Positions 27,561 to 37,044 of a stretch of DNA of 64,000 nucleotides are shown here, piece after piece (within the stretch, counting starts at the first letter, position 1; every line of letters starts with the position of its first letter). Under the pieces are notes generated by a model, which searched no databases, was not told the origin of the DNA, and worked only from the letters and a program-made list of their open reading frames with translations. The DNA is taken from NCBI GenBank assembly GCA_002898255.1, contig BEIE01000001.1, forward strand, positions 186,001 through 250,000. Direction: 5' to 3'. Origin of the DNA: a bacterium HR28 (GTDB lineage Bacteria > Chloroflexota > Chloroflexia > Thermomicrobiales > Thermomicrobiaceae). A program made the position numbers and the translations under genes.

Positions 27561-29045
27561 ATGCCGCTGCGCCTCGTCGCACCCGAGTGGTCGCTGCTCG
27601 TCCCACCGTTGATCGTCCTTGGCACGATCGTCCTGTTGCTTGCCATTGATGCCGTAAGCGAGCGCGCGGCTCGCCAGACAGCTCTTCCACTCGCACTGGT
27701 CGGCCAGCTCCTCGCACTCGCCTCATTGGCGACCATTGACTGGGGAGAGGGAACAACCACGTTCGGTGTCAGCTATCGTGCGGACTGGTTCGCGCTGGTT
27801 GTTTCGCTCATCGCGCTCGTCGCAGGTATCCTCTCCGTCCTCGTCTCGGCCGGATACACCGAGTCTGGACTCGAGCCAGGTGTCGGCCTCGCTGAATATC
27901 TCGCCCTGCTCCTCTTCTCGGTTTTAGGAACGATGGTCGTGGGCGCCGCGGGTGACTTCATCGTCCTCCTGCTCGGCCTCGAGATGAGCGCCGTCGCCGT
28001 CTATGCCCTCACTGCCTTCGCTCGGCGGCGCCTGACCAGCGTGGAGGGAGCACTCAAGTATTTCCTGTTGGGTGCCTTCGCCAGTGCCATCCTCATTTAT
28101 GGCATGGCCTGGGTCTACGGGCTGACTGGCAGCATTGTACTCAGCGATATTGCCCACACGCTGCGGACTGTTGTCACGCCTGGCCAACCACTCGATCCAG
28201 CGCTCCTGCTTGCACTGCTGCTCCTGGCAGTTGGGCTCGGCTTCAAGATCGCGGCCGTCCCGTTCCACATGTGGACGCCAGACGCTTATCAGGGTGCGCC
28301 GACTCCCGTCTCCGCCTACATGTCGGTTGTCCCCAAGGTCGCTGGCTTCGCCGCTGTGGCACGGGTTCTGGTTCAGGGGCTGCAGCCATTGAGCGAACAG
28401 TGGGCAGGGCTCCTTGGGATCCTCGCCCTTATCACCATGGTGTACGGGAACGTCGTGGCTATCGCTCAGCGCGACCTCAAGCGGATGCTAGGGTATTCAG
28501 CCATCGGCCACACCGGCTATATGTTGGCCGGCCTTGCAGCCTTCACAACCGGACTGGCAGGCGACCGCAGTGTGGGAAGTGTTCTCTTCTATCTCTTTGC
28601 GTATGCCTTTATGAACATCGGCGCTTTCGGCGTCATTGCTTGGCTCCAGGAGCGCGGGCTGGGAACGACGCTCGACGACGTTGCTGGCCTCGCTGGGCGG
28701 GCTCCGCTTGCGGCACTGACCATGGCGATCTTTATGCTTTCGTTGATGGGGATGCCCCCGCTGCTCGGGTTCTACGCGAAGTACTACGTGATCCTCGCGC
28801 TGATCGAAGCCGGGCAGCTCTGGCTCGCTGTCGCTATCGTTGTGATGAGCGCCGTGTCTGCCTTCTTTTACCTGCGCGTCGTCACCCAGATGTACTTCCA
28901 GGAGCCGGGTGGCACCTGGCGCCCGGTGCGAACTCCGCTGCTCGGGCTTGGGCTCGCCGTCATGGCCGTCGCGACCCTTGCACTGGGCCTGGTTTCCGGC
29001 CCCATCCTCGAGTTGGCACAGCGCTGGCCGGCAGCGCTCACCTGA
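27561..29045 (+). CDS. nuoN: NADH-quinone oxidoreductase subunit N
   Basis: The third antiporter-like subunit (494 aa, about 14 membrane segments). It shows [18 protein letters not shown], then [20 protein letters not shown] and [19 protein letters not shown]. It has its own GAGGGGAG ribosome site 13 bp after nuoM. It closes the recognisable nuo cluster; the two genes after it may be read from the same transcript. Confidence 0.96.
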   Translation: MPLRLVAPEWSLLVPPLIVLGTIVLLLAIDAVSERAARQTALPLALVGQLLALASLATIDWGEGTTTFGVSYRADWFALVVSLIALVAGILSVLVSAGYTESGLEPGVGLAEYLALLLFSVLGTMVVGAAGDFIVLLLGLEMSAVAVYALTAFARRRLTSVEGALKYFLLGAFASAILIYGMAWVYGLTGSIVLSDIAHTLRTVVTPGQPLDPALLLALLLLAVGLGFKIAAVPFHMWTPDAYQGAPTPVSAYMSVVPKVAGFAAVARVLVQGLQPLSEQWAGLLGILALITMVYGNVVAIAQRDLKRMLGYSAIGHTGYMLAGLAAFTTGLAGDRSVGSVLFYLFAYAFMNIGAFGVIAWLQERGLGTTLDDVAGLAGRAPLAALTMAIFMLSLMGMPPLLGFYAKYYVILALIEAGQLWLAVAIVVMSAVSAFFYLRVVTQMYFQEPGGTWRPVRTPLLGLGLAVMAVATLALGLVSGPILELAQRWPAALT

Positions 29046-29069
29046 GAGGGCAGGAGCCCGTTCGGGGGC

Positions 29070-30002
29070 ATGATGAGCTGGGCAATCGAACCATATCGGG
29101 ACGAAGATGCCACTGCTATCGCCGCGCTATGGAACGAGGAGTTCGGGGAGCATTTACCGCTCTCGCCCGAACTCCTGCTCCAGCGTTGGCGACCAGCTCC
29201 GAGTGAACCTGCAGCAGGATGGGTCGCACGCCAAGGCGAGCGTGTTCTTGGAGCTCTCCTTGTGCGACTACCCGCGCTCGCCTGGTTCCCGCAGGGCGTC
29301 GGATTCGTCACCCTGTTCGTCGTTGCCTGGTCCGCGCGTCGCCAAGGCATTGGCCGCACGCTCCTTGCCCAGGCAACTGCTCACGCCAAGGCACACGGGT
29401 ACCATGCGCTCGTCTTTGGTGGAGGGCCAGGCCACCTTGTTCCTGGTATTCCCACCACGGCGCCACTTGCTACTTGGCGGTTCCTGCGAGGAGCGGGCGC
29501 ATTCCCGCGCGAAGTCTTCCATGACCTTCTCGTCGATCTGACGTTACCGACTCTCGCCACCAACTGGCCGGAGGGCGTCACCCTCGAACCAGCACCGCGC
29601 GACGAGATGCTCTCTTTCCTGGCCCGGGAATTCCCTGGTGAGTGGGAAATCGACGTCGCCGAGGCCTACGAAGCGGGCGCGACCATTCTCGGGCTACGCC
29701 GCAACCACGAGCTCATCGGATTCGCCGCGACCCATCATCCAGGCCAGTGGCCACCTCCGCCAAGCCTTTTCTGGGCCCAAGCCTTGCCGGGCGTAGCCGC
29801 TGGTCTTGGTCCGCTCGGCATTGCCGCCGCGCATCGCAAGCAGGGGCTCGGCCTGGCTATGGTGCGTGGAGCACTTGAGCAGCTGCGCCAGACTGGCGCA
29901 CGCTGGGTCGTGATCGACTGGACCGAGCTCGCCACCTTCTACGGTCGCGCTGGTGCTCACGTGTGGCGGACATATCAGATGGCTGCGCTGCCACTCGCCT
30001 AA
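29070..30002 (+). CDS. Protein with two GNAT acetyltransferase domains
   Basis: A 310-residue protein built from two GNAT folds. The N-terminal domain carries the acetyl-CoA loop WSARRQGIGRTLLAQA at about residue 90. The C-terminal domain carries IAAAHRKQGLGLAMVRGALE at about residue 250, then a typical last helix (LATFYGRAGAHVWRTYQMA). The substrate is unknown. It starts 24 bp after nuoN (ATG 29070 or 29073) and may be cotranscribed, but no link to complex I is evident. Confidence 0.85.
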   Translation: MMSWAIEPYRDEDATAIAALWNEEFGEHLPLSPELLLQRWRPAPSEPAAGWVARQGERVLGALLVRLPALAWFPQGVGFVTLFVVAWSARRQGIGRTLLAQATAHAKAHGYHALVFGGGPGHLVPGIPTTAPLATWRFLRGAGAFPREVFHDLLVDLTLPTLATNWPEGVTLEPAPRDEMLSFLAREFPGEWEIDVAEAYEAGATILGLRRNHELIGFAATHHPGQWPPPPSLFWAQALPGVAAGLGPLGIAAAHRKQGLGLAMVRGALEQLRQTGARWVVIDWTELATFYGRAGAHVWRTYQMAALPLA

Positions 30003-30063
30003 GAGCCTCCCCAGGCGGACCGAGTTCCTGACTGATGCCTGACCACGGGAGAGCAAGCACCTC

Positions 30064-31257
30064 ATGAGACACGCACGTCTCATTTTGAAACCTGGTCACG
30101 ATCGTCCAGTACGTCGCCACCACCCGTGGATCTTCTCCGGCGCGGTCGCCGAGCTGGAAGGACGCATCGAGGACGGCGAAATCGTCGATGTCTACAGCAG
30201 CGAGCGCGAATGGCTAGCGAGGGGGTACCTCAACCGCCGTTCGCAGATCATCGTCCGGCTCCTCACCTGGAACCCTGAGGAAGCTATCGACGAGTCGTTC
30301 TGGGAACGCCGCATTGACCGCGCACTCGCCGCACGGCACCTCCTCGGGCTCGACCAGATCACCGACGCGTACCGACTTGTCTATGCCGAGAATGACTGGA
30401 TCCCCGGCCTCATCGTCGACCGCTACGGAGACTTCCTCGTCATTCAGTCGCTGACACTCGGCATCGAGCGGCGCAAGGAACTCCTGGTGCGCATCCTCGC
30501 CGAGCGCTGCCATCCCACTGGGATCTACGAGCGCAGCGATCTCGATGTGCGGGCGAAGGAGGGATTACCCCCCGCGGATGGTGTACGCCATGGGGAGATG
30601 CCGCCGGAACGAATCGTCATCCGGGAGCATGGGCACCTGTTCCGTGTCGACATCCAGCACGGTCAAAAGACTGGCTTCTACCTCGACCAGCGCGAGAACC
30701 GGCGGCGCGTTGCTCCCTATCTTGCGGGGGCACGAGTACTGAACGCGTTTTCCTATACCGGTGCCTTCGCAGTGTACGCACTCGCCGCCGGTGCGGAATC
30801 TGTCGTCAATCTCGATACGTCTGCCGAGGCACTCGCCGAAGCGGCCATCAATTTGCAACTCAATGGCTTTCCTGCCAGTCGCTTCGAGAACATCGAAGGT
30901 GACGCCTTCCGGGTTCTCCGCCAGTTCCGTGCCAGTGGGCGCCGCTTCCAGGCTGTGATCCTCGATCCCCCCAAATTCGCCTTCGCGCAAGCACATCTGG
31001 AACGCGCGGCACGCGGCTACAAGGACATTAACTTGCAGGCACTCCACCTTATCGAGCCAGGCGGAATTCTCGTAACGTTCTCCTGTTCCGGCCTAGTCTC
31101 CGCAGATCTCTTCCAAAAGATCGTCTTCGCTGCCGCCGAGGATGCTGGCCGTGAGGTCCAGATTCTCGAGCGACTGGGACAAGCTCCTGACCACCCAGTC
31201 CGTCTGTCATTCCCCGAAGGCGGGTATCTCAAAGGACTCATCTGCCGAGTATGGTGA
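30064..31257 (+). CDS. rlmI: Class I rRNA large subunit methyltransferase, RlmI-like
   Basis: A SAM-dependent 5-methylcytosine methyltransferase of the RlmI/RlmKL group that acts on 23S rRNA. It has an N-terminal PUA domain (about 1-75, HHPWIFSGAVAE). A middle domain contains GLIVDRYGD. The Rossmann domain has motif I in VLNAFSYTGAFAVYALAAG, VILDPPKFA, and the Cys-containing LVTFSCSGLVS. Length 397 aa is normal. The site in rRNA cannot be read from sequence alone, so the symbol is by family. Confidence 0.88.
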   Translation: MRHARLILKPGHDRPVRRHHPWIFSGAVAELEGRIEDGEIVDVYSSEREWLARGYLNRRSQIIVRLLTWNPEEAIDESFWERRIDRALAARHLLGLDQITDAYRLVYAENDWIPGLIVDRYGDFLVIQSLTLGIERRKELLVRILAERCHPTGIYERSDLDVRAKEGLPPADGVRHGEMPPERIVIREHGHLFRVDIQHGQKTGFYLDQRENRRRVAPYLAGARVLNAFSYTGAFAVYALAAGAESVVNLDTSAEALAEAAINLQLNGFPASRFENIEGDAFRVLRQFRASGRRFQAVILDPPKFAFAQAHLERAARGYKDINLQALHLIEPGGILVTFSCSGLVSADLFQKIVFAAAEDAGREVQILERLGQAPDHPVRLSFPEGGYLKGLICRVW

Positions 31258-31711
31258 AGGAACGCGCCTGTGCGCGATCACTGCTCGGCAGTCCGTTTGC
31301 GGCGTCTCCCTCACCCACAATTCCCAAAGCTCGATCGCGCCCCCCTCGATCCTGCCCCAAACCACCAACGGCAGTCGTACGGCCAAAAGAACTCTCTGTC
31401 CTTATCACCGAGGCCGCTCGTAGGGGTAGGCAGGCAAGGGGGATCCGTGTCCTCAGCCGCGAGCCACAGAAAATCTGTGCCCACCGCAGACGGAAACTCG
31501 CACGCATGGTCAATGCGGACCTGGGTCAAAACAGGTCGCCGTGATCACAACGACGAAAGGTCAACCCGTCAGTACCGGTGCCGTCAGGAACGTCACGAGC
31601 ACGACACCCTGCATGTCGGGCACGCCATGCACCAATGAAACCTTCCCCAGGACGAACCGCCGAGGAGCAGGCAAAAACACGCTCCGTCCCTGCAACTAAC
31701 CTGAGCACTCC
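31258..31711. other. Convergent intergenic region (454 bp)
   Basis: It lies between the ends of the methyltransferase (plus) and aminotransferase (minus) genes. It contains GC-rich short repeats but no hairpin followed by a T-run that I trust, and no frame with a good ribosome site. Confidence 0.5.
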
Positions 31712-32914
31712 TCAGCGACCCGAGGCCTCGACGAGCGCCGCCCGGAGCGCTCGCCCCAGTCGTTCCGCGCCGACGAGCATCGCCTCGATCGAGAGCGTCG
31801 TGAAACCAAGCCGGAAGCTCGGGGTCGGACGGTGGTCTGGATAGAACTCCGAGCCGGGCACGTAGGTCACCCCAGCTGCGGCGCAGTGCGGTAAGAGCGC
31901 CGCACTGTCTACGTCACCCTGGAGCGTTACCCAGAGAAAGAAGCCACCACCCGGCAGCCGCCACGTCGCCAGATCACCGAGCTCCCGCGACAGCGCATCG
32001 GCAAGCGTCCGACAACGTGTGGCATAGACTCGCCGTGCCGCCGTCAGATGCTCCTCGTACCAGGGGCTGGTAATGACGGCAGCGATGGCACGCTGGAGCA
32101 GCCGGTCGGACTGAATGTCGGCGGCTTCCTTCGCGTCGATGAGCGGCTTCATCAACTGACGTGGAGCGACAAGCCAACCGACACGCAGGCCGGGGGCGAG
32201 CGTCTTGGAGAAGCTACCCAGCGAGAGCACGTCTTCGGAGAACGCACGCAACGGCGGTGGTGGTAACGTCTCGTACCAGAGATCTCCATAGGGATCGTCC
32301 TCGACGATTGGGACGCCGTATCGCTCGGCAAGTTCTACGACCGCTCGTCGCCGCTCCAGCGACATCGTCACCCCAGCAGGGTTCTGAAACGTCGGAACTG
32401 TGTAGAACAACTTCGGCCGTGGCTGGCGGGCCAACAACTCCTCTAGCCGCTCGAGCTGCACGCCTTCCTCATCGAGCGGAACCGCCTCAATCCGCACCGC
32501 GTACGGCTCGAAGACCTGCAGCGCTCCGAAGTACGTCGGCCCTTCGACCAGTACCCGATCCCCTGGCTCGAGCAGGAGACGGGCCACAAGATCGATCGCC
32601 TGCTGGGCCCCTTGCGTGATCAGGATATCGTCCGGATCGACCACTGCTCCCCGACGTGCCAGCCGAGCAGCAATCGCCTCGCGAAGCGGCCGATACCCCT
32701 CGGTCTCGCCATACCAGAGCGCTGTTGGCTCGGAACGCCAGGCACGTGCGAGTTCTTCGGCAAGCGGTTCGACCGGTAAGCATTCAACCGGCGGCGCACC
32801 ACCAGTGAAATGAATCGTGTCTGGCGGAGCAGGAAGGAGTGAAAAATCTGTCCGAATGCAAGGGCGGAACGCGGCGACGCGCTTTGCCAGAATCCTGTCC
32901 CAAGAGAGCCTCAC
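31712..32914 (-). CDS. PLP-dependent class I/II aminotransferase (LysN/MocR-catalytic type)
   Basis: A fold-type I aminotransferase of 400 residues. The PLP lysine is in SLGSFSKTLAPGLRVGW. Other conserved parts are LITQGAQQAIDL, the Asn/Pro motif in FYTVPTFQNPAGVTMS, VEDDPYGDLWYE, and the C-terminal Arg in TPSFRLGFTTLS. It resembles 2-aminoadipate or broad-range aminotransferases, but the substrate is not determined. It starts at GTG 32914, overlapping the stop of the editing-protein gene (GTGA), so the two are coupled. Confidence 0.9.
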   Translation of the reverse strand: MRLSWDRILAKRVAAFRPCIRTDFSLLPAPPDTIHFTGGAPPVECLPVEPLAEELARAWRSEPTALWYGETEGYRPLREAIAARLARRGAVVDPDDILITQGAQQAIDLVARLLLEPGDRVLVEGPTYFGALQVFEPYAVRIEAVPLDEEGVQLERLEELLARQPRPKLFYTVPTFQNPAGVTMSLERRRAVVELAERYGVPIVEDDPYGDLWYETLPPPPLRAFSEDVLSLGSFSKTLAPGLRVGWLVAPRQLMKPLIDAKEAADIQSDRLLQRAIAAVITSPWYEEHLTAARRVYATRCRTLADALSRELGDLATWRLPGGGFFLWVTLQGDVDSAALLPHCAAAGVTYVPGSEFYPDHRPTPSFRLGFTTLSIEAMLVGAERLGRALRAALVEASGR

Positions 32915-33663
32915 ACTGCCTCCGTTCGCTCGGGCCCGTCCACGAGCTCGATCTCGATTCGCTTGTTACTGCGTCCCTTCGAGCGTGTCCCAACCACCCG
33001 GATCCCGCCGACCTCCAGCGTATTGTGTACGTGCGTGCCACCGTCAGCCTGGAGGTCCAGTCCCTCGATCGCCACGACCCGCACCTGCTGGATCGAAGGT
33101 GGAAGCAGATTGACCTTCGTGCGGATCAAATCCGGGATGGACTCTGCTTCCTCCCGTGGGATCGTCCACCAGCGTACTGGCAAGCCACGGCTGATCGCCT
33201 CGTTGGCCAGCGCCTCGATCCGCGCCACCCGTTCCGGTGCGAGATCCTCCAATTCGAAGTCCATCCGTGCCTTGTCGACGTCCAGTGCCGCGCCTGTCAC
33301 CAGCGCGCCGTACTCGCGGTAGACCACCGCCGAGAGAATGTGCAACGCGGTGTGATAGCGCATCAACCGGTAGCGCCGCTCCCAGTCGAGGACGCCGTGC
33401 ACGAGTGTGCCGATTGGTGGCGGCACCCGGTCAAGCAGATGGACAAGTTCGTCTGCAGTCGCCCCGCGCCGCACCGAAACGACGCGCCACCGTTGACCGT
33501 CCGGAGCGATGAGCTCGCCGGTATCGTGTGGCTGCCCTCCGCCTCCCGGGTAGAATGCCGTCCGATTGAGGACGACTCCCTGGTCGGGCGTCACCGCGAC
33601 GACTGTCGCATCGAACTCACGGAGGTAGCTGTCGTCAAGGTACAAGAGCTCCGTCACCGGCAT
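32911..33663 (-). CDS. AlaX-like alanyl-tRNA editing protein
   Basis: A free-standing relative of the AlaRS editing domain that removes Ser or Gly from mischarged tRNA-Ala. Zinc-site motifs are HTALHIL (about 104-110) and, further on, ADGGTHVHNTLEVGG. The N-terminal half shows RTAFYPGGGGQPHDTGEL, typical of this fold. The 250-residue length fits the medium AlaX type. ATG 33663 follows GGAGGAG. First gene of a two-gene operon with the aminotransferase. Confidence 0.9.
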   Translation of the reverse strand: MPVTELLYLDDSYLREFDATVVAVTPDQGVVLNRTAFYPGGGGQPHDTGELIAPDGQRWRVVSVRRGATADELVHLLDRVPPPIGTLVHGVLDWERRYRLMRYHTALHILSAVVYREYGALVTGAALDVDKARMDFELEDLAPERVARIEALANEAISRGLPVRWWTIPREEAESIPDLIRTKVNLLPPSIQQVRVVAIEGLDLQADGGTHVHNTLEVGGIRVVGTRSKGRSNKRIEIELVDGPERTEAV

Positions 33664-33680
33664 CGTACTCCTCCGCCGCG

Positions 33681-33709
33681 ATGATAGGGTGCACGCCAGC
33701 GACCGTCAA
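33681..33709 (-). promoter_or_regulatory. Putative promoter of the alaX-like operon
   Basis: Minus-strand TTGACG (33704-33709), a 17-bp spacer and TATCAT (33681-33686). The match is strong, but the predicted RNA start leaves only about 10 nt before the ATG. Confidence 0.45.
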
Positions 33710-34173
33710 ACGCAAGAGCCGCAAGCAATGGGAACAAGATGTCAGACGCTGTATGGCCTTCAGGATATCTCGCAACTGAACGCTGCCGGGCGTATGGTCT
33801 CAGTCTGACTCCGACTGATTGCCCACCTTAAGCGCATCTTCGCGCCGCTCCCGGACAGAAAGCGAGTAGGGAAAGACGTGCGTGACGACCTTAGCCCATA
33901 CACTGGAGGAACGGTGGCTTCCCGGCAACTACTGTCACTCTGACGAGAGCCCAGGGCGATCTCTTGAGGCTTGGCCGCTTGCCATGGCGGCCTCGAACAC
34001 GATGCGATGGAAAGAATTCGCTCCCTGGCGGGGCGAGCTCGAGTCGTCGCACCATTGGTCACGGCACTGCACGGAGCACTCCTCCCAAGCTTGCGAGGGA
34101 TCGGACACAGCAAGACGGACCAGCGGAGCACGCACCAACGCACGATGATCCGTTGCGGCTCTCCGGCTGGCAC
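33710..34173. other. Intergenic region (464 bp)
   Basis: It lies downstream of the phosphoribosyltransferase gene and upstream of the alaX-like promoter. The frames here give Cys/Trp/Arg/Ser-rich products unlike real proteins. I found no RNA element or terminator. Confidence 0.5.
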
Positions 34174-34851
34174 TCAGGAGGCCTCAGTCTCTGGCATCCG
34201 CCCGTTCAACTCCGCCAGCATCTCGCGAGCGCGCCGCAAGAGTTCCAGAACCTCTTCGTCGCTCGCTTGGTGGAAGTCCTCGTACCAAGCACCAACACCA
34301 TCGAGCGGTTCGGGCAGGATAAGCACTTCCAGGCGGTCAACCTCGCGGCGCAGACGTTCCGCTGTGGAGGGCGGCGCCACCGGCAACGCGACGATGATCC
34401 GTTCCGGATGTTGCTCACGGACCGCGGCAATCGCCCCTAACATCGTGAACCCTGTCGCGACCCCATCGTCGACAAGAATCGCCGTCTTCCCAGTCAGGTC
34501 CGGAAGCGGCCGTCCCTCGCGATACAGCTGGCGACGCCGCTCGAGCTCCGCCATTAGTTTGGGCACGACACGCCGAATATACTCCTCGTTGGCCACTCCC
34601 AGTGCGAGTTCTTCCTGATTCACGGAGACGAAACCATTTTCGGCCACGACACCGATCGCATATTCTGGATTAAACGGGGCTCCAATCTTGCGCGTCAGGA
34701 TAACGTCCAGCGGGAGTCGGAGTGCACGCGCGATTTCATACCCCACCAAGACACCCCCGCGGGGCAATGCCAGCACGATCGCTGGTTGTCCAGCAAGGTC
34801 GCGCAAGCGCTCAGCGAGCTGTCGGCCTGCATCGAAACGATCTCGAAACAT
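34174..34851 (-). CDS. Phosphoribosyltransferase-family protein
   Basis: A type I phosphoribosyltransferase fold of about 225 residues. The PRPP-binding motif is AILVDDGVATGFTMLGA. LALPRGGVLVGYEIA near the N-terminus and LTRKIGAPFNPEYAIGVVAE follow the subgroup often annotated as 'predicted phosphoribosyltransferase'. The base or substrate is unknown, and some members of this group have lost transferase activity. ATG 34851 is chosen; GTG 34872 is also open. It is divergent from the RNase J gene. Confidence 0.85.
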   Translation of the reverse strand: MFRDRFDAGRQLAERLRDLAGQPAIVLALPRGGVLVGYEIARALRLPLDVILTRKIGAPFNPEYAIGVVAENGFVSVNQEELALGVANEEYIRRVVPKLMAELERRRQLYREGRPLPDLTGKTAILVDDGVATGFTMLGAIAAVREQHPERIIVALPVAPPSTAERLRREVDRLEVLILPEPLDGVGAWYEDFHQASDEEVLELLRRAREMLAELNGRMPETEAS

Positions 34852-34960
34852 CACCCACCCCCACGCTCGCACCGCTCGTCACATCGTCTCCCTCAGCTAT
34901 GATTGACGCAATCGTGCGGCGACCCTGCGAGCGCCGCGTTTATCAGCGGAGGAACGGTAC

Positions 34961-36622
34961 ATGGCCAAACCACGTCTTCGGATTATCCCGCTCGGCGGCG
35001 TCGGCGAGATCGGGAAGAGTATGACCGTTTACGAGTACCGGAACGACATGATTGTGATCGACGCCGGCGCCAAATTCCCCGAAGAGGATCTCCGCGGAGT
35101 TGATCTGATTATCCCCGACGTCGGTTATATCAAGCAACGCCTTTCCAAGCTCCGCGCCATCCTCCTCACCCATGGGCACGAGGATCACATCGGTGGGATC
35201 CCGTTCATCCTGAACGAGCTGAAAGGGATCGCACCGGTTCCGATCTATGGATCGGAACTTGCCATTGCGTACGCGCGGGCGAAGATCGAGGACTACAGCG
35301 ATCCTAAGCTGGCTGACTTCCGGGTCGTCCAACCGCGGAAGCGGTATCGTCTCGGCGCGCACTTTGAGGTGGAGTTCATTCCTGTCACCCATAGTATTCC
35401 GGGCAGCTATGCCATTGCGCTCAAGACACCGCTCGGCTGGGTCGTCCATACCGGCGACTACAAGTTCGACCCCACGCCTCCACTCGGACCGAAGACTGAT
35501 GAGGAACGGCTCAAGCAGATCGGTCGAGAGGGAGTCCTGGTGCTCCTCTCTGACGCAGTACGCGTCGAGCGACCAGGTCGGACCCCCTCCGAAGCCGTGG
35601 TCAGCGAGACACTCGACCGAATCATCGGCGCAGCCGAAGGTCGTGTCGTCCTGACGACATTCGCCTCCAACATCACCCGGATTGATCAGGCGATCCGAGC
35701 GGCATATCGACACGGGCGAAAAGTGGCGATCTCCGGCCGCAGCATGGAGCAGAGTACACGTATTGCGCAGGAGCTTGGCTATCTCAAGCCGCCGCCTGGA
35801 GTCATTGTCCCGGTTGAGATCGCCATGACCTTGCCGCGCAAGCAAGCAATGCTCTTGACTACCGGTAGCCAGGGTGAGGCCACGGCAGCGCTCGCACGGA
35901 TCGCAAGTAGCGATCACCCACATATCCGCCTCACACCGGGTGACCTCGTCATCTTCTCGGCAACGCCCATCCCTGGCAATGAGCAAACTGTCAGCGAGAC
36001 GATCGACCAGCTCTTTCGCATGGGCATTAAGGTTATCTATCCAGATATCGAGCCGACCGTCCACGTTTCGGGACACGCCAGTCGCGACGAGCTCAAGCAT
36101 ATGTTGAGACTGCTTCGCCCACGTTTCTGTGTGCCGGTACACGGTGAGTACCGGCATTTGGCGCTTTACCGAGAACTTGCGCTTGAACTGGGTTATCTTC
36201 CGGAACGGGTCATCATCCCCGAACTTGGGAGTGTGTTGAGCTTCAGCCGAGAAGACGCACGTCGCGAGGGTACCGTAGACTGTGGGCCAGTGCTCGTCGA
36301 TTTTGTCACCCCGACGCACGCTATCTTGCGACGCCGCGACGAAGTGGCAGCGAGCGGCGTCATCATCGCTGCCTTCGTCATCGACCGCGAGACCGGCAAG
36401 CTGATCGCCGGTCCTGAAGTCACAGCGCGGGGGCTCAACGGGAAGGTCAGTCCAGAAACATTGGCCAAGGTCACTGAAGAGTTCAAGCGGTTTCTCGCCA
36501 AGCAAAAGGGCGGCTTCAGCCACGGCTACCTGGTCAGTCGCACCAAGAGCGTGCTCGGACGCCAGCTCTATCGCCGGGCCAAGTTCCGCCCGCTCATCCT
36601 CCCGCTGATCAGCGAGCTGTAG
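34961..36622 (+). CDS. rnj: Ribonuclease J
   Basis: A metallo-beta-lactamase/beta-CASP nuclease with 5'-to-3' exo- and endonuclease activity in mRNA decay and rRNA processing. The zinc motif is LTHGHEDHIGG (about residues 69-79), followed by VTHSIPGS and VVHTGDYKFD. The beta-CASP part has TTFASNITRI, SGRSMEQSTRIAQELGY, TTGSQGEATAALARI, SATPIPGNE and HVSGHASRDELKHM. The usual ADxTNAE stretch reads SDAVRVERPGRTPSE: the metal Asp is kept but the next residues differ. Length 553 aa is typical. ATG follows GGAGG. Confidence 0.95.
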   Translation: MAKPRLRIIPLGGVGEIGKSMTVYEYRNDMIVIDAGAKFPEEDLRGVDLIIPDVGYIKQRLSKLRAILLTHGHEDHIGGIPFILNELKGIAPVPIYGSELAIAYARAKIEDYSDPKLADFRVVQPRKRYRLGAHFEVEFIPVTHSIPGSYAIALKTPLGWVVHTGDYKFDPTPPLGPKTDEERLKQIGREGVLVLLSDAVRVERPGRTPSEAVVSETLDRIIGAAEGRVVLTTFASNITRIDQAIRAAYRHGRKVAISGRSMEQSTRIAQELGYLKPPPGVIVPVEIAMTLPRKQAMLLTTGSQGEATAALARIASSDHPHIRLTPGDLVIFSATPIPGNEQTVSETIDQLFRMGIKVIYPDIEPTVHVSGHASRDELKHMLRLLRPRFCVPVHGEYRHLALYRELALELGYLPERVIIPELGSVLSFSREDARREGTVDCGPVLVDFVTPTHAILRRRDEVAASGVIIAAFVIDRETGKLIAGPEVTARGLNGKVSPETLAKVTEEFKRFLAKQKGGFSHGYLVSRTKSVLGRQLYRRAKFRPLILPLISEL

Positions 36623-36655
36623 GCCCGGGCAAGGAACGAGCTCGGACGCTTCGGC

Positions 36656-37009
36656 TTAACGCAGGCGGGCAATGAGCACGTTGATAATCACCAAGACGGT
36701 GACGATCAGCGCCGTCAGCGCGGTGCTGTTCGCCCGTCCAAGCCGGTTACGGAAGACAACGGTGAGCCCTAGCGCCATGAGCGCAAGATACCCGGTCACG
36801 GGATGCCAAATACTGATGATCTGCGGCGCACGGATATAGAGGATCGTCCCAAGGACTACCTGCAGCGCGATCAAGAGGTGCGCGATCCCGATCAGCCACA
36901 TAGGAAGGCCACCTTGCCGGCGCCGCAGAAAACTCCCAAGCGCAACAAGGAGATAGATGACTGCCAGCGACTCGCCCAGCGCACCGTGAATCGTGCTGAT
37001 CGTCTCCAT
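36656..37009 (-). CDS. Four-helix membrane protein of unknown function
   Basis: 117 residues with about four hydrophobic segments: ESLAVIYLLVALGSFL, WLIGIAHLLIALQVVLGTIL, HPVTGYLALMALGLTVVF and ALTALIVTVLVIINVLIA. Three histidines (HGALGES, IAHLL, WHPVTGY) lie at helix ends, a pattern seen in some heme-binding membrane proteins, but this is only suggestive. It follows the YdjM-like gene after 35 bp on the same strand. Confidence 0.7.
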   Translation of the reverse strand: METISTIHGALGESLAVIYLLVALGSFLRRRQGGLPMWLIGIAHLLIALQVVLGTILYIRAPQIISIWHPVTGYLALMALGLTVVFRNRLGRANSTALTALIVTVLVIINVLIARLR

Positions 37010-37044
37010 TACCTCCCCTTCCCAGTCAGCATCTTATCACACGC

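Noticed and set aside
26489-27760. 423-codon minus-strand frame opposite nuoM/nuoN
   Set aside because: Highly charged, Glu/Arg/His-rich product typical of antisense to membrane-protein genes.
31258-31711. Terminator hairpins between the methyltransferase and aminotransferase genes
   Set aside because: CTGAG/CTCAG and GCGC/GCGC pairs are short and not followed by T-runs on the proper strand.
33760-34173. 137-codon minus-strand frame between the phosphoribosyltransferase and alaX-like genes
   Set aside because: Composition is rich in Arg, Ser, Cys and Trp, and no ribosome site or fold is seen.
34943-36523. 526-codon minus-strand frame opposite RNase J
   Set aside because: RNase J is certain on the plus strand, and this frame has no ribosome site or recognisable domain.
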